From Acidovorax sp. CCYZU-2555 (lineage in GTDB: Bacteria; Pseudomonadota; Gammaproteobacteria; Burkholderiales; Burkholderiaceae_C), in contig NZ_JAHCDD010000058.1 of the NCBI RefSeq assembly GCF_018413525.1, positions 1 to 38,414 of the forward strand: 38,414 bases of DNA, in the 5' to 3' direction. The notes under the pieces are model-generated. The model was not told the origin of the DNA, searched no databases, and saw only the letters and a list, made by a program, of their open reading frames with translations. The position numbers and the translations under genes were made by a program. Every line of letters begins with the position of its first letter. Within the stretch, counting starts at the first letter, position 1. Positions 30,186 through 38,414 of this stretch are shown here, in pieces.

Positions 30186-31724
30186 TCAGACCGCCGACAC
30201 CGCCGCCGTCGCCGCGCCCTGCGCATGCAGCACGGGCGGCGCGGTGACGATCGAGGTCAGCGCGGGCACGGCCGGCCGCAGCGCGGCGAGGTTTGGGCGC
30301 GGGCGGCGCAGCTCGTCCTGGGCGGCGAAGGCCTGTTCCATCGCGTGGGCCGCGCCCAGCAGTTCGTGGTCGCGGCGAAAGCCGCCCACCACTTGCAGGC
30401 CGAAAGGCATGCCCGCGTGGTCAGTGCCGCATGGCAAGGAGATCGCCGGGTGCGTGGTCAGCGTGACCACATAGGTCAGCGCCAGCCAGCGGTAGTAGTT
30501 GGCCTGCTGCTTGCCGCCGATCTGGTCGGCGTACGGCAGCGTCCAGGGGAAGGGCGAGACCGGTGTGGTCGGCGACAGGATCAGATCGTAGTCGGCAAAA
30601 GTGTTCTGGAACTGCTTGAGTATCCGCGTCTGTTCGGCTTGCGCCCAGGCCGCGTCCAGCAGGCTCATGCGGGCCCCCATTTCGTAGTTGGCGCGCGGGT
30701 TGGGGCCCAGGCTGTCGGGGTCGCGCTCATAGGCCGCGTGCATGCCGGCCACAAAGGATTCGGCGCGCAGCACGTCGAAGCAGCGGTGCACATCGCCCAG
30801 GTCCAGCCGGACTTCGTCGCAGGCCGCGAACAGATGGCGCATGGAAGCGATCTTGCGCTGGAATGTGGCGCGGATGCAGTCGTCGACATCGCAGGTGCCG
30901 AAGTCTGTCGTCCAGGCCACGCGCAAGCGACTGAGGTCGGTGCGCGCGGGGTGCAGAAAGGACAGTGGATCGAGCGGGTAGGTCAGCGGATCGCCGGCGT
31001 GCATGCCCGCGCTCGCGGCCAGCTGCAGGCAGGCGTCTTCGACCGTGCGCCCCATGGGGCCGACGACCGACAGCGGCGTCCAGCCCAGCAGCTTGCGCAC
31101 GCTGGGGATGACGCCGGGCGACGGGCGCAAGCCCACCACGCCGCATTTGGCGGCCGGAATGCGCAGCGAGCCGCCGGTGTCCGAGCCGGTGCACACCGGC
31201 AGCATGTCGCAGGCCAGCGCGGCCGCCGAGCCGCCCGATGAACCGCCGGCGTTGAGGTTGGGGTTGAAGGGATTGCCGGTCGCGCCCCAGACATCGTTGC
31301 GCGAGTTGGCGCCCGCGCCCATTTCCGGCACATTGGTCTTGCCGGCGACGATGGCGCCCGCGCGGCGCAGGCGGGCCACCAGCTCGATGTCCTGGGTGGG
31401 CACATGGTCGCGGTAGATCGGCGAGCCCCAGGTGGTGAGCAGGCCTTCGGTCGGCTCCAGGTCCTTCACGCCCAGCGGCAGGCCGTGCAGCAGCCCCAAT
31501 GGCTCGCCGGCCATCACGGCCTTTTCGGCGGCACGCGCCTCGGCGCGTGCGCGATCGAAGCAGGTGGCGGTGACGGCGTTCACGTAGGGGTTGACGCTGT
31601 CGATGCGGGCGATGCAGGCGTCGAGCAGCTCGACCGGCGAGATCTGGCGCGCGCCTATGAGGCGGCGCAATTCGACGGCAGGCAGTTCGACCAATTGCGG
31701 GCTGGATGGGGTGGCTGTACTCAT
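30186..31724 (-). CDS. Amidase-signature hydrolase
   Basis: 512 residues. Ser-cisSer-Lys triad: Lys87 in GLPLGVKDLEPTEG, cis-Ser162 in GGSSGGSAAALA, nucleophile Ser186 in GSDTGGSLRIPA, with the family's 24-residue spacing between the two serines. Also IVAGKTNVPEMG and YDLILSPTTPV near the C-terminal part. Hydrolyses an amide (or ester) to acid plus ammonia or amine; substrate unknown, not GatA because no GatC/GatB genes are near and the C-terminus differs. It follows a Bug-type binding protein gene by 21 bases, so the operon probably imports and cleaves the same compound. The last 25 residues are Ala/Val-rich and unusual. Confidence 0.93.
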   Translation of the reverse strand: MSTATPSSPQLVELPAVELRRLIGARQISPVELLDACIARIDSVNPYVNAVTATCFDRARAEARAAEKAVMAGEPLGLLHGLPLGVKDLEPTEGLLTTWGSPIYRDHVPTQDIELVARLRRAGAIVAGKTNVPEMGAGANSRNDVWGATGNPFNPNLNAGGSSGGSAAALACDMLPVCTGSDTGGSLRIPAAKCGVVGLRPSPGVIPSVRKLLGWTPLSVVGPMGRTVEDACLQLAASAGMHAGDPLTYPLDPLSFLHPARTDLSRLRVAWTTDFGTCDVDDCIRATFQRKIASMRHLFAACDEVRLDLGDVHRCFDVLRAESFVAGMHAAYERDPDSLGPNPRANYEMGARMSLLDAAWAQAEQTRILKQFQNTFADYDLILSPTTPVSPFPWTLPYADQIGGKQQANYYRWLALTYVVTLTTHPAISLPCGTDHAGMPFGLQVVGGFRRDHELLGAAHAMEQAFAAQDELRRPRPNLAALRPAVPALTSIVTAPPVLHAQGAATAAVSAV

Positions 31725-31745
31725 GGATGTCTCGATGGATGAATG

Positions 31746-32729
31746 TCAGTCTGCCGTGATGTGCGCGCTTTCGGCCAGGGCCTTCATGATGGGCATTTCC
31801 TTGCGTATCAGGGCGGAGGCCGCGGCGCTGCTGGCGTAGGCCGGGTCGAAGCCCTGGGCCTTGAGCTTTTCCTGCACTTCGGGGTCGGCGGCGACCGCGG
31901 CCAGCGTGGATTCAAGCTTGGCTTTCACGTTGGCGGGCATGCCCTTGGGCGCCACGAGGATCAGCCAGGTGTCCATGTCGATGTCCTTGAAGCCGGCTTC
32001 GGCGAAGGTCGGCACGTCGGGCAGCAGCGCCGAGCGCTTGGCCGTGGTGACGGCGATGGCCTTGACTTTACCGTTCTTGAGCTGGGGCAGGGCCGCGGCC
32101 ACGGTGTCGACCGAAAACGGAATCTGCCCGCCTATCAGGTCGGTCATGGCCGGGGCGCTGCCCTTGTAGGGCACATGGGTCATCTGCATGCCGGTCTTGG
32201 CCAGCATCAGCTCGCCCGCGAAGTGGGCCGTGGTGCCGCTGCCGAACGAGCCGAATGCGTATTTGCCGGGCGAAGCCTTGACGTAGTCGACGAACTGCTT
32301 GACGCCCGAGACCGGCACCGCGCTGTTGGCCAGCACGATCAATCCGGTGCGCGCGGGAATGCCGATGGGGTCGAAGCTCTTGATCGGATCGTAGGACAGG
32401 TTGTTGCGGATCGAGGGATTGACGGTGAAGGTGCTGCCCGAACTCGCCAGCAGCGTATAGCCGTCGGCCGGCGCTTTGGCGACATAGGTCGCACCGATGA
32501 TCGTGCCTGCGCCCGGGCGGTTGTCGATGATCACCGGCTGGCCCAGTTTCTCACCGAGCTTCTGGCCCAGCAGGCGGCCGATGACGTCGGTGGCACCGCC
32601 CGGCGGGAACGGAATGACCAGCGTGATGGGCTTGGACGGATAGACGTCGGCGGCGAAAGCGGGAACGGCTGCGACCAGGCTCAGCGAGCAAGCCATGGCC
32701 AGACGGGTGAAGGCAGTGATTGATTTCAT
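31746..32729 (-). CDS. Bug/TctC-type substrate-binding protein
   Basis: 327 residues from the ATG at 32729. Signal peptide 1-26 (FTRLAMACSLSLVAAVPAFA, cleavage AFA/AD). Bug signatures: YPSKPITLVIPFPPGGATDV, QPVIIDNRPGAGTIIGA, PADGYTLLASS, QMTHVPYKGSAPAMTDL and LPDVPTFAEAGF. Presents its ligand to a tripartite tricarboxylate transporter, though no TctA/TctB genes are here. First gene of the operon with the amidase, so the ligand is plausibly the amidase substrate. Divergent from a LysR-type regulator across 204 bases. Confidence 0.94.
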   Translation of the reverse strand: MKSITAFTRLAMACSLSLVAAVPAFAADVYPSKPITLVIPFPPGGATDVIGRLLGQKLGEKLGQPVIIDNRPGAGTIIGATYVAKAPADGYTLLASSGSTFTVNPSIRNNLSYDPIKSFDPIGIPARTGLIVLANSAVPVSGVKQFVDYVKASPGKYAFGSFGSGTTAHFAGELMLAKTGMQMTHVPYKGSAPAMTDLIGGQIPFSVDTVAAALPQLKNGKVKAIAVTTAKRSALLPDVPTFAEAGFKDIDMDTWLILVAPKGMPANVKAKLESTLAAVAADPEVQEKLKAQGFDPAYASSAAASALIRKEMPIMKALAESAHITAD

Positions 32730-32933
32730 GGTGAGGCAGGGTCGAAGAGACGAGAGAACAGTAAAAACCTGCACGAAAAACGACCATCTGGGTGGACCCA
32801 CAACAATCGTCCGATGCGCCAGGCACGGTGAATATGAGTCCATGCTAAGAGTCGCTGAGAGATGCCACAAGCGCAATGTTTAGAATGAATGATTGCCAAA
32901 AACTGAATTCATGCATGTTTGAAAGACGGCGCG
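32730..32933. promoter_or_regulatory. Divergent control region of the Bug-amidase operon and the LysR gene
   Basis: Contains TGGGT-GG-ACCCA, a perfect dyad at 32789-32800, and near the LysR start two adjacent palindromes, TGAATTCA (32904-32911) and CATGCATG (32910-32917), in an AT-rich stretch. These are candidate sites for the LysR protein; none is long enough to be certain. Confidence 0.35.
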
Positions 32934-33923
32934 ATGGATAAAACGAAGACAGGGTCGGCCCCGGGCCACAGCCGGGTGCTGCAAGAGGCGGCCGTGCGCT
33001 ATTTCCTGGAAGTGGTGCGCACGGGCTCCATCAAGGAGGCCGCGGCGCGGCTGAACGTGGCGCCGTCGGCCGTGAGTCGCCAGATTGCGCGGCTGGAAAG
33101 CGACCTCGACACCTTGCTGTTCGAGCGCCGCTCGCGCGGCATGGTGCCCAATTCGGCGGGTGAGCTGCTGGCCGCGCACGCGCGCCGCGTCGAGCAGGAC
33201 ATAGAGCGCGTCACCAGCGAGATCCAGTCGCTGCGCGGGCTGCGCACCGGCCAGGTGCGCATTGCCTCGGTCGAAGGTTTCGCCCATGACTTCATCCCCT
33301 TGCTGATCGCGCAGTTTCAGCGCCGCTACGAGGGCATCGTGTTCAGGCTCGATGTCTGCCCGCAGGGCGACGTGGCGCGGCGCGTGCGCGAGGGCGAGGT
33401 CGACATAGGCCTGACCCTCAGCTCGGTGCCCGAGGCCGACATCCGTGTCGAGCTGCGCCATCCCAGCCCCATCCTGGCGGTTCTCGGCGAGCGCCATCCG
33501 CTGGCCGGGCGCCAGCAACTGTCGCTGCGCGAAGTCTGCGCCTATCCGCTGGTGCTGCCGCTCAAGAACAGCTCGTTGCGGCAGTTGCTCGACATCAGTT
33601 GCAGCCGCCAGGGCCTGCGTTATCGCCAGGTGCTGGTGAGCAACCACGCCGATGCGCTGGTCAGCTACGCGGCGGGCAGCGAGCTGGGCGTGGCGTTCTA
33701 TGGCGAGCTGTCGATACGCACGCGCCGCGGCGACAACGCCGTGCGCGCCATTCCGCTGCGCGACCGCGAAATGAACGAGCGCTACTTGGAGGTACAGACG
33801 CTGGCCGGGCGCAATCAGCAGGAGGCCGTGCAGGCCTTTGTGCAATATCTGGTGGCGGCCATCTGCAACGACGGCGCGAACGCCGCGGCCGGCGCGGGCC
33901 CGGAGAACCATCCCGACCCCTGA
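32934..33923 (+). CDS. LysR-family transcriptional regulator
   Basis: 329 residues from the ATG at 32934 (a TTG at 32919 would add five). HTH at about 16-75: AAVRYFLEVVRTGSIKEAAARL, VAPSAVSRQIARLESDL, FERRSRGMVPNSAGELL. Effector domain from about 100 (GQVRIASVEGFAHDFIPLLI) with DIGLTLSSVPEADI and ELGVAFYGELSIRTR. The HTH and the substrate-domain pattern are close to the subgroup that activates catabolic operons. It may control the divergent Bug-amidase operon, or the ridA gene downstream, in front of which a T-N11-A site is found. Confidence 0.92.
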   Translation: MDKTKTGSAPGHSRVLQEAAVRYFLEVVRTGSIKEAAARLNVAPSAVSRQIARLESDLDTLLFERRSRGMVPNSAGELLAAHARRVEQDIERVTSEIQSLRGLRTGQVRIASVEGFAHDFIPLLIAQFQRRYEGIVFRLDVCPQGDVARRVREGEVDIGLTLSSVPEADIRVELRHPSPILAVLGERHPLAGRQQLSLREVCAYPLVLPLKNSSLRQLLDISCSRQGLRYRQVLVSNHADALVSYAAGSELGVAFYGELSIRTRRGDNAVRAIPLRDREMNERYLEVQTLAGRNQQEAVQAFVQYLVAAICNDGANAAAGAGPENHPDP

Positions 33924-33932
33924 ACGGCGCCG

Positions 33933-33949
33933 ATTGCTCGATAGGCAAT
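33933..33949. promoter_or_regulatory. LysR-type box upstream of ridA
   Basis: ATTGC (33933-33937) and GCAAT (33945-33949) are perfect 5-base arms around 7 bases, giving a T-N11-A core (33935 or 33938 onward, TGC...GCA). It is 10 bases after the LysR stop and 107 bases before the ridA start, where activator sites usually lie. The word ATTGCC occurs again at 32892-32897 just before the LysR gene, which would fit autoregulation. Confidence 0.45.
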
Positions 33950-34056
33950 GGAACATTCTGATTTATGCACAGTGCGCAGGCTCCCGCGGGCCCGGCGACT
34001 CTGCAGAATAGGGAAATTCAGCGCCTTGCGCCTTTTCTCACCAGAAAGCTCTCTCC

Positions 34057-34407
34057 ATGACCGCCTTGTCCGCTCTCCCTTTCTCCAAGATCCGCCTGGC
34101 CGCCGGCCTGGCCTTTCTGTCCGGCGAAATGCCGTTTGCCGCCGACGGCAGCATTCCTGAAGGCATTGCCGCGCAGACCCACCTGACGCTCGAACGCATT
34201 GCCGCCACGCTGGCCACCGAAGGGCTGGCGCTGAGCGATGTCGTTTCGGTCAATGTCTTTCTGACGCACAAGGAAGACTTCGCGGCCTTCAACGAAGCCT
34301 ATGCCGTGCACTTTGCCGATCCCCTTCCGGTGCGCGCCACCGTCTGCACCGAGCTGGTCGCGCCGGCGCGCATCGAGATCGCGGTCGTCGCGGCGCTGCG
34401 CGGCTGA
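34057..34407 (+). CDS. RidA-family enamine/imine deaminase
   Basis: 116 residues; family members hydrolyse reactive 2-aminoacrylate and other imines to 2-keto acids and ammonia. Seen: GLAFLSGEMPFAADGSIP, ALSDVVSVNVFLTHKEDFAAFNEAY, the substrate arginine in DPLPVRATV and the glutamate of RIEIAVVAAL. The N-terminus is shorter by about ten residues than canonical RidA and the first strand (LPFSKIRLAAG) replaces the usual SPAV..G..V; still a RidA fold. It lies 27 bases before a D-amino-acid dehydrogenase gene and near D-serine dehydratase, both of which release imine or enamine products that this protein would clear. Confidence 0.88.
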   Translation: MTALSALPFSKIRLAAGLAFLSGEMPFAADGSIPEGIAAQTHLTLERIAATLATEGLALSDVVSVNVFLTHKEDFAAFNEAYAVHFADPLPVRATVCTELVAPARIEIAVVAALRG

Positions 34408-34434
34408 GCCACTTCCCGAACAGGAACAGAAATC

Positions 34435-35673
34435 ATGGCATCCGAAGTCTTGGTTCTTGGCGCGGGCATGGTCGGCGTCAGCACGGCGCTGGCACTGCAG
34501 CAGCGCGGGCGTCAGGTGGTGCTGGTCGACCGCCGCCCGCCGGGGCGTGAAACCTCGTACGGCAACGCGGGCTTCATCCAGCGCGAGGCCGTCCAGCCTT
34601 ACGCCTTCCCGCGCAGCTGGCAGGCGCTGTGGCGCGTGGCGACGGGGCAGGGCAACGACGTGCATGTGCACTGGACGGCGATGCCCGCGCTGGCCGGGCG
34701 CTTGCTGCGCTACTGGCAGGCTTCGGCGCCCACGCCGTATGCGAACACCTGCGCGGCCTATGCGCGCCTGATCGCGCATTGCATTGCGGAACACGAACCG
34801 CTGATCGCCGCGGCGGGTGCCCAGGACCTGGTGCGCAAGGACGGCTGGTTGCAGTTTTACCGCAAGCCGGCCTTGTTCGATGCCGCGTTCCGCGACGCGG
34901 CGCGGGTCGCGCAAGCCCATGGCCTGGATTGCGCGGCACTCGACGGTGCGCAGCTGATTGCGCTGGAGCCCGCGCTGCGCGAAACCCTGGCCGGCGCCAT
35001 CCATTGGCGCGATCCGTGGACCATTTCGGACCCGGGCACGCTGGTCGAGCGCTATGCCGCGCTGTTCGTGCAGCGCGGAGGCCGCATCGCCCAAGGCGAT
35101 GCCGACAGCCTGCGCCAGACGGGCCTGGGCTGGAGCGTGCAGACAGTGGACGGCGCGCTGGAAGCCGAGTCAGCGGTCCTGGCGCTCGGCCCATGGGCCG
35201 AGGCGCATACGCGGCGGCTGGGCTACCGTCTGCCGCTGTTCGTCAAGCGCGGCTACCACCGCCATTACCAGGGTGGCGCAGAACTGCGCCGGCCCATGCT
35301 CGACACCGATTACGGCGTGGTGCTCACGCCCATGCAGCGCGGCCTGCGACTGACCACGGGCGCGGAATTTGCTGCGCCTGGAGCGCCGGCGACGCCGGTG
35401 CAACTGCAGGTGGCGGAGCGCGCCGCCGACCGGCTGCTGGGCCTGGGCCAGCCGGTCGAAGCCCAGCCCTGGCTGGGTGCGCGCCCCTGCTGCGCCGACA
35501 TGCTGCCCATCATCGGCCCCGCGCCGCGCCACCAGGGCCTGTGGTTTCACTTCGGCCATGGCCACCAGGGCTTCACGCTGGGGCCGGCCTCGGCGCGGCT
35601 GCTGGCCGAACGCCTGTGCGGCCAGACGCCTTACGTCGATCCCACGCCCTACGATCCCGCACGCTTTCGCTGA
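34435..35673 (+). CDS. FAD-dependent D-amino-acid dehydrogenase (DadA/DAO family)
   Basis: 412 residues. FAD-binding Rossmann fold at 4-33: LGAGMVGVSTALALQQRGR ending in the acidic residue of VVLVDRR. Further family signs: YGNAGFIQREAVQPYAFP, the active-site region GYHRHYQGGAEL, GLRLTTGAEFA and the C-terminal FAD loop GLWFHFGHGHQGFTLGPASA. It oxidises a D-amino acid to an imino acid with electrons passed to quinone. Probably cotranscribed with ridA. The exact D-amino acid cannot be read; sarcosine- or glycine-oxidase-type activity is an alternative within the same family. Confidence 0.9.
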   Translation: MASEVLVLGAGMVGVSTALALQQRGRQVVLVDRRPPGRETSYGNAGFIQREAVQPYAFPRSWQALWRVATGQGNDVHVHWTAMPALAGRLLRYWQASAPTPYANTCAAYARLIAHCIAEHEPLIAAAGAQDLVRKDGWLQFYRKPALFDAAFRDAARVAQAHGLDCAALDGAQLIALEPALRETLAGAIHWRDPWTISDPGTLVERYAALFVQRGGRIAQGDADSLRQTGLGWSVQTVDGALEAESAVLALGPWAEAHTRRLGYRLPLFVKRGYHRHYQGGAELRRPMLDTDYGVVLTPMQRGLRLTTGAEFAAPGAPATPVQLQVAERAADRLLGLGQPVEAQPWLGARPCCADMLPIIGPAPRHQGLWFHFGHGHQGFTLGPASARLLAERLCGQTPYVDPTPYDPARFR

Positions 35674-35718
35674 GCGGCCACGGCGCGGCACTCATGCCGC
35701 TTGCCGTGGGGTGCAAGG

Positions 35719-37107
35719 CTAGGCTTGCTGCGCCGCGAGATCGCGCCCGATTGCCCAGAATTGCTGGTATTGCGCGGGCGGCACGAACAGGCCGCCCGTG
35801 GTCCAGACCAGGTGTGTCGACTGCGCCAGATGGTCTTCGAGTTGCCAATCGCGCAGGTAGCTTCGCCCTTCTGCCGTGCCCAGCAGCATGGCCGGGCCGG
35901 CCAGGCCCGCGGCAGCCGAAGGCTCCACGCGCAAGCCTTCGGCCTGTTCGAGCTGGTAGACGAAGCGCATCAGCTGCGCATCCTCGACCGTGAAGATGCC
36001 GCCCAGCACCGCGCGCATGGCGGCGCTGGCCAGGCGCGAGGCCTGGGGCACGGCCAGGCCGTCGGCCTCGGTACGGTTTTGCAGGCCGTAGTCATAGACC
36101 GTGGGGTGCGGGCCTTGCGGGCCGTCGGCGCCGTCCATCATATGCACCAGCACACAGGGCGACTGCACCGGCTCGGCGAAGAAGCAATGGGCATGCGGGC
36201 CGAGTATCTGGCGAATGCCGAAGGCAATGCCCGCGGGCGCGCCGCCCACGCCGCAGGGCAGGTAGACGAACAGCGGATGCTCGGCATCGACGGCAATGCC
36301 TTGCTCAGCCAGCTGGCGGCGCAGCCCGAAGACCGCGGCCGCATAGCCCAGAAACAGCGACAGCGAGCGCTCGTCGTCGACGAAATGCGCGAGGGGATCG
36401 GTGGCCGCCTGGGCGCGGCCCTGGGCCACGGCCTGGGCGTAGTCACCCGCATGCTCGACGACTTCGACGCCGCGCTGGCGCAGGCGTTGCTTTTTCCATT
36501 CCTTGGCGTCGGCAGACATGTGCACGCTGGCTCGAAAGCCCAGGGCAGAAGCGATCACGCCAATGCTCAGGCCCAGATTGCCCGTCGAGCCCACGGCCAC
36601 GCTGTGACGCGCGAACACGGCGCGCGCGCCCTCGCTGGCGAGCGCGACATAGTCGACTTCGCCCGCGGTGGCGGGCAGCAGGCCATGGGCCACGGCCACG
36701 CGCTCGGCGTATTCCAGCACTTCGTGCAGCCCGCCGCGCGCCTTGATCGAGCCGGCAACGGGCAGCGCATGGTCCTGTTTGGCGAAAACCCGCCCGCCGC
36801 CGTCGGCCACGCCCAGCGCTGCGGTGATGGCGGGCAGGGGCGACAGCGCGGACTCGATCGCGCCGCCGCAGGCCGCAAGTTCGGGAAACAGCCGCGCCAG
36901 CAGCGGCGCGAAGCGCTCGAAGCGTGACTGTGCGGCCTCTATATCAGCCAAACTAATGCTGCGCGCAGCCGGCGGCGTGTCGGCGCCGGCTGGTGCCAGC
37001 GCGCTGCCGACTTCCAGCGCGACCACTGAGGTGTTGCGGGTCGGGTTGATCCAGAATGCCGGGAGGGATTCTTTCAGTAGGGTGATTGTTTCGGAGGGGG
37101 TGGACAT
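35719..37107 (-). CDS. dsdA: D-serine ammonia-lyase (D-serine dehydratase)
   Basis: PLP enzyme that converts D-serine into pyruvate and ammonia through 2-aminoacrylate. 462 residues from the ATG at 37107 (E. coli DsdA 442). PLP lysine 122 in [14 protein letters not shown], phosphate-binding [11 protein letters not shown], and [18 protein letters not shown]. The family C-terminus is [14 protein letters not shown]. It is divergent from a LysR-type gene, the same arrangement as dsdA/dsdC in enterobacteria, and convergent with the FAD-dehydrogenase gene (45-base gap). RidA two genes away would take care of the aminoacrylate released by dehydration. Confidence 0.95.
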   Translation of the reverse strand: MSTPSETITLLKESLPAFWINPTRNTSVVALEVGSALAPAGADTPPAARSISLADIEAAQSRFERFAPLLARLFPELAACGGAIESALSPLPAITAALGVADGGGRVFAKQDHALPVAGSIKARGGLHEVLEYAERVAVAHGLLPATAGEVDYVALASEGARAVFARHSVAVGSTGNLGLSIGVIASALGFRASVHMSADAKEWKKQRLRQRGVEVVEHAGDYAQAVAQGRAQAATDPLAHFVDDERSLSLFLGYAAAVFGLRRQLAEQGIAVDAEHPLFVYLPCGVGGAPAGIAFGIRQILGPHAHCFFAEPVQSPCVLVHMMDGADGPQGPHPTVYDYGLQNRTEADGLAVPQASRLASAAMRAVLGGIFTVEDAQLMRFVYQLEQAEGLRVEPSAAAGLAGPAMLLGTAEGRSYLRDWQLEDHLAQSTHLVWTTGGLFVPPAQYQQFWAIGRDLAAQQA

Positions 37108-37200
37108 TGGGCGGCAGTCTTTCACGATGAAGTGCCGATTCTTGGCCCCAGCGCAGCAACTGGCAAGCAACTTATAGTCAGGTCTGCCATAGTATTACTA

Positions 37201-38187
37201 ATGACCAACTCCACCGCCCGCCTGTTATCTCCTTCGCTGCTGTCCTGGTTGCGCTGCTTTGACGCCACGGCGCGGCATGTCAGCTTCACGCGCGCCGCGG
37301 AAGATCTGTGCGTGACCCAGGGTGCGGTGAGCCAGCAGGTCAAACAACTGGAGCAGTGGCTGGGGCGCCGCTTGCTGCTGCGTTCGCCGCGCGCGCTGGC
37401 GCTGACCCCCGAGGGGCAGCGGCTGGCGCGGGTGCTGCGCGAGTCGCTGCAAGCCATCGAAAGCACGCTGGTCGATCTGCGGCAGGTGAACGACGCCCAG
37501 CCGGTGACCATGAGCTGCGCGCCGTCGTTCGCGATAGCCTGGCTCACGCCCCGGCTGGGCAGTTTCTTCCAGAAGCATCCGCAGATCGGCCTGCGCGTGC
37601 AAGCCGAGTTCCACGCGCTGGACCGCAGCCGCATGCTCAACGACGGCGTCGACGCCGCGCTGCGATTCGACCTCGGTCACTACCCCGATCTGCACGCCCA
37701 CGAACTGCTCAGCGAATGGCTGGTTCCGGTGGCCAGCCCGGCCTTCGTGGCGGCCCACCCCGCGCTGGCCACGCCCGAAGGCCTCACGGGCGCAATGCTG
37801 CTGCACGATTTCAGTCCGTGGGAGGGGGCTGCGGCCCACCAGGAGTGGGAGCATTGGTTCGCGCAGATGGCGCTGGCGCCACCCGACTGGGCGCTGGGCC
37901 GCACCTACAACCTGGCGATGCTGGCGCAAAGCGCGGCCTGCGCCGGCCAGGGCGTGGCGCTGGGCCGCACCGCGCTGATCATGGAAGACCTGGCGGCAGG
38001 GCGACTCGTGCCGCTGTTCGGCTGCCGGGTGCGCTCGCAGGCCTCCTACATTTTTGCGCGCGGACGGCAGCCGTCGCGCCTGCTCGAGCCAATCGAGCAG
38101 TGGCTGCTGGCGCAGGCCCAGGCCTTCGATGCGCAGCGCCAGGACTTGCTCCAGGGCCTGGCGCCGCGCGGCGCGCAGCCCGTCTGA
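37201..38187 (+). CDS. LysR-family regulator, DsdC-like
   Basis: 328 residues from the ATG at 37201. HTH: LLSWLRCFDATARHVSFTRAAE, LCVTQGAVSQQVKQLEQWL, LRSPRALALTPEGQRLA, the subgroup of GcvA/DsdC-type regulators. The effector domain starts near 100 (VTMSCAPSFAIAWLTPRLG) and shows DAALRFDLGHYPDLHAHEL. Divergent from dsdA, with 93 bases between, so most likely the D-serine-responsive activator of dsdA. No clear palindrome is seen between the two; ATAGT occurs twice (37171-37200 region). Confidence 0.88.
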   Translation: MTNSTARLLSPSLLSWLRCFDATARHVSFTRAAEDLCVTQGAVSQQVKQLEQWLGRRLLLRSPRALALTPEGQRLARVLRESLQAIESTLVDLRQVNDAQPVTMSCAPSFAIAWLTPRLGSFFQKHPQIGLRVQAEFHALDRSRMLNDGVDAALRFDLGHYPDLHAHELLSEWLVPVASPAFVAAHPALATPEGLTGAMLLHDFSPWEGAAAHQEWEHWFAQMALAPPDWALGRTYNLAMLAQSAACAGQGVALGRTALIMEDLAAGRLVPLFGCRVRSQASYIFARGRQPSRLLEPIEQWLLAQAQAFDAQRQDLLQGLAPRGAQPV

Positions 38188-38211
38188 ACACGGCGGGTCT
38201 GCGCAGGATGT

Positions 38212-38414
38212 TCAGCTCGCAAACTCCGCGAGCATGTTCAGCACATTGTCCACGGCCATGTTCGGTGCCTGCAGGTAGCGGTGCGCAATCGCCATGGGCC
38301 GCATCAGCTGCGGCGACAGATGGCGGACCTGTACATCGGGCGAATTGCGCTGGTCCTTGACCTCTTCGAGCGGCAGTATGGCCGCGCTCTGGCTGGCCGC
38401 GGCCAGGCTTTTGA
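38212..38414 (-). CDS. LysR-family regulator, C-terminal end only (cut by window)
   Basis: The last 67 codons of a gene whose start lies beyond the window. It reads SLAAASQSAAILPLEEVK, QVRHLSPQLMRPMAIAHRY and ends DNVLNMLAEFAS. The pattern of a small-residue helix followed by a late strand with PMAIAHRY is like the end of a LysR effector domain. Convergent with the DsdC-like gene (24-base gap). Assignment is moderate because the DNA-binding part is out of view. Confidence 0.6.
   Translation of the reverse strand, partial: KSLAAASQSAAILPLEEVKDQRNSPDVQVRHLSPQLMRPMAIAHRYLQAPNMAVDNVLNMLAEFAS

Noticed and set aside
30186..31724. Glutamyl-tRNA amidotransferase subunit A (gatA)
   Set aside because: No gatB or gatC nearby and the operon partner is a Bug receptor; treated as a generic amidase.

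Overview
The window is GC-rich, gene-dense bacterial DNA that reads as a beta-proteobacterium of the order Burkholderiales, most likely Comamonadaceae. Reasons: several Bug/TctC-type solute-binding proteins without their membrane partners, many LysR regulators each next to a small catabolic set, short intergenic gaps and ATGA stop/start overlaps. The family assignment is inference; there is no rRNA or other marker gene here. No tRNA, rRNA, CRISPR array or intact insertion sequence was seen.

1-6021: a PLP-centred block. A MocR-type regulator (HTH plus aminotransferase fold) is divergent from a minus-strand operon: benE-like remnant, YggS-family PLP-binding protein, class I glutamine amidotransferase, broken class III aminotransferase, glyA, then a BLUF photoreceptor and an ArsR regulator. 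Two operon members are decayed by internal deletions that left both ends of the gene. 6070-9022: molybdate uptake, with a stand-alone molbindin, trmO (unrelated, opposite strand), a ModE-type palindrome and modABC; ModC lacks its usual C-terminal molybdate-binding domain. 9031-12455: an FCD-type GntR regulator and mercaptopyruvate sulfurtransferase, divergent from an RraA-family aldolase and a Bug binding protein, with a long palindrome between. 12487-15632: quinone oxidoreductase with divergent LysR, a cysteine hydrolase and an OsmC protein. 15655-20294: two tandem paralogous lipoproteins divergent from a LuxR-type regulator. 20367-23033: PNPOx-like protein, alpha/beta hydrolase, TetR regulator, and a secreted Cys/His-rich protein.

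23345-30114 is the accessory region and the best candidate for an undescribed system. It is visibly richer in A and T than its surroundings. On the minus strand it holds two translationally coupled DUF262 proteins, only one carrying a DUF1524 HNH nuclease domain. On the plus strand it holds a tiny membrane protein, a WYL-domain regulator, and two coupled proteins of unrecognised function, the second with a glycine-zipper-like hydrophobic helix followed by a coiled coil. The combination resembles an anti-phage defence island; function is inferred from family and context only.

30186-38414 returns to catabolic genes: an amidase with its own Bug binding protein and a divergent LysR regulator, then a D-amino-acid set (RidA imine deaminase, FAD-dependent D-amino-acid dehydrogenase, D-serine dehydratase and a divergent DsdC-like LysR regulator), and the 3' end of another LysR gene cut by the window edge. 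RidA would remove the reactive enamine/imine products made by the two enzymes next to it.
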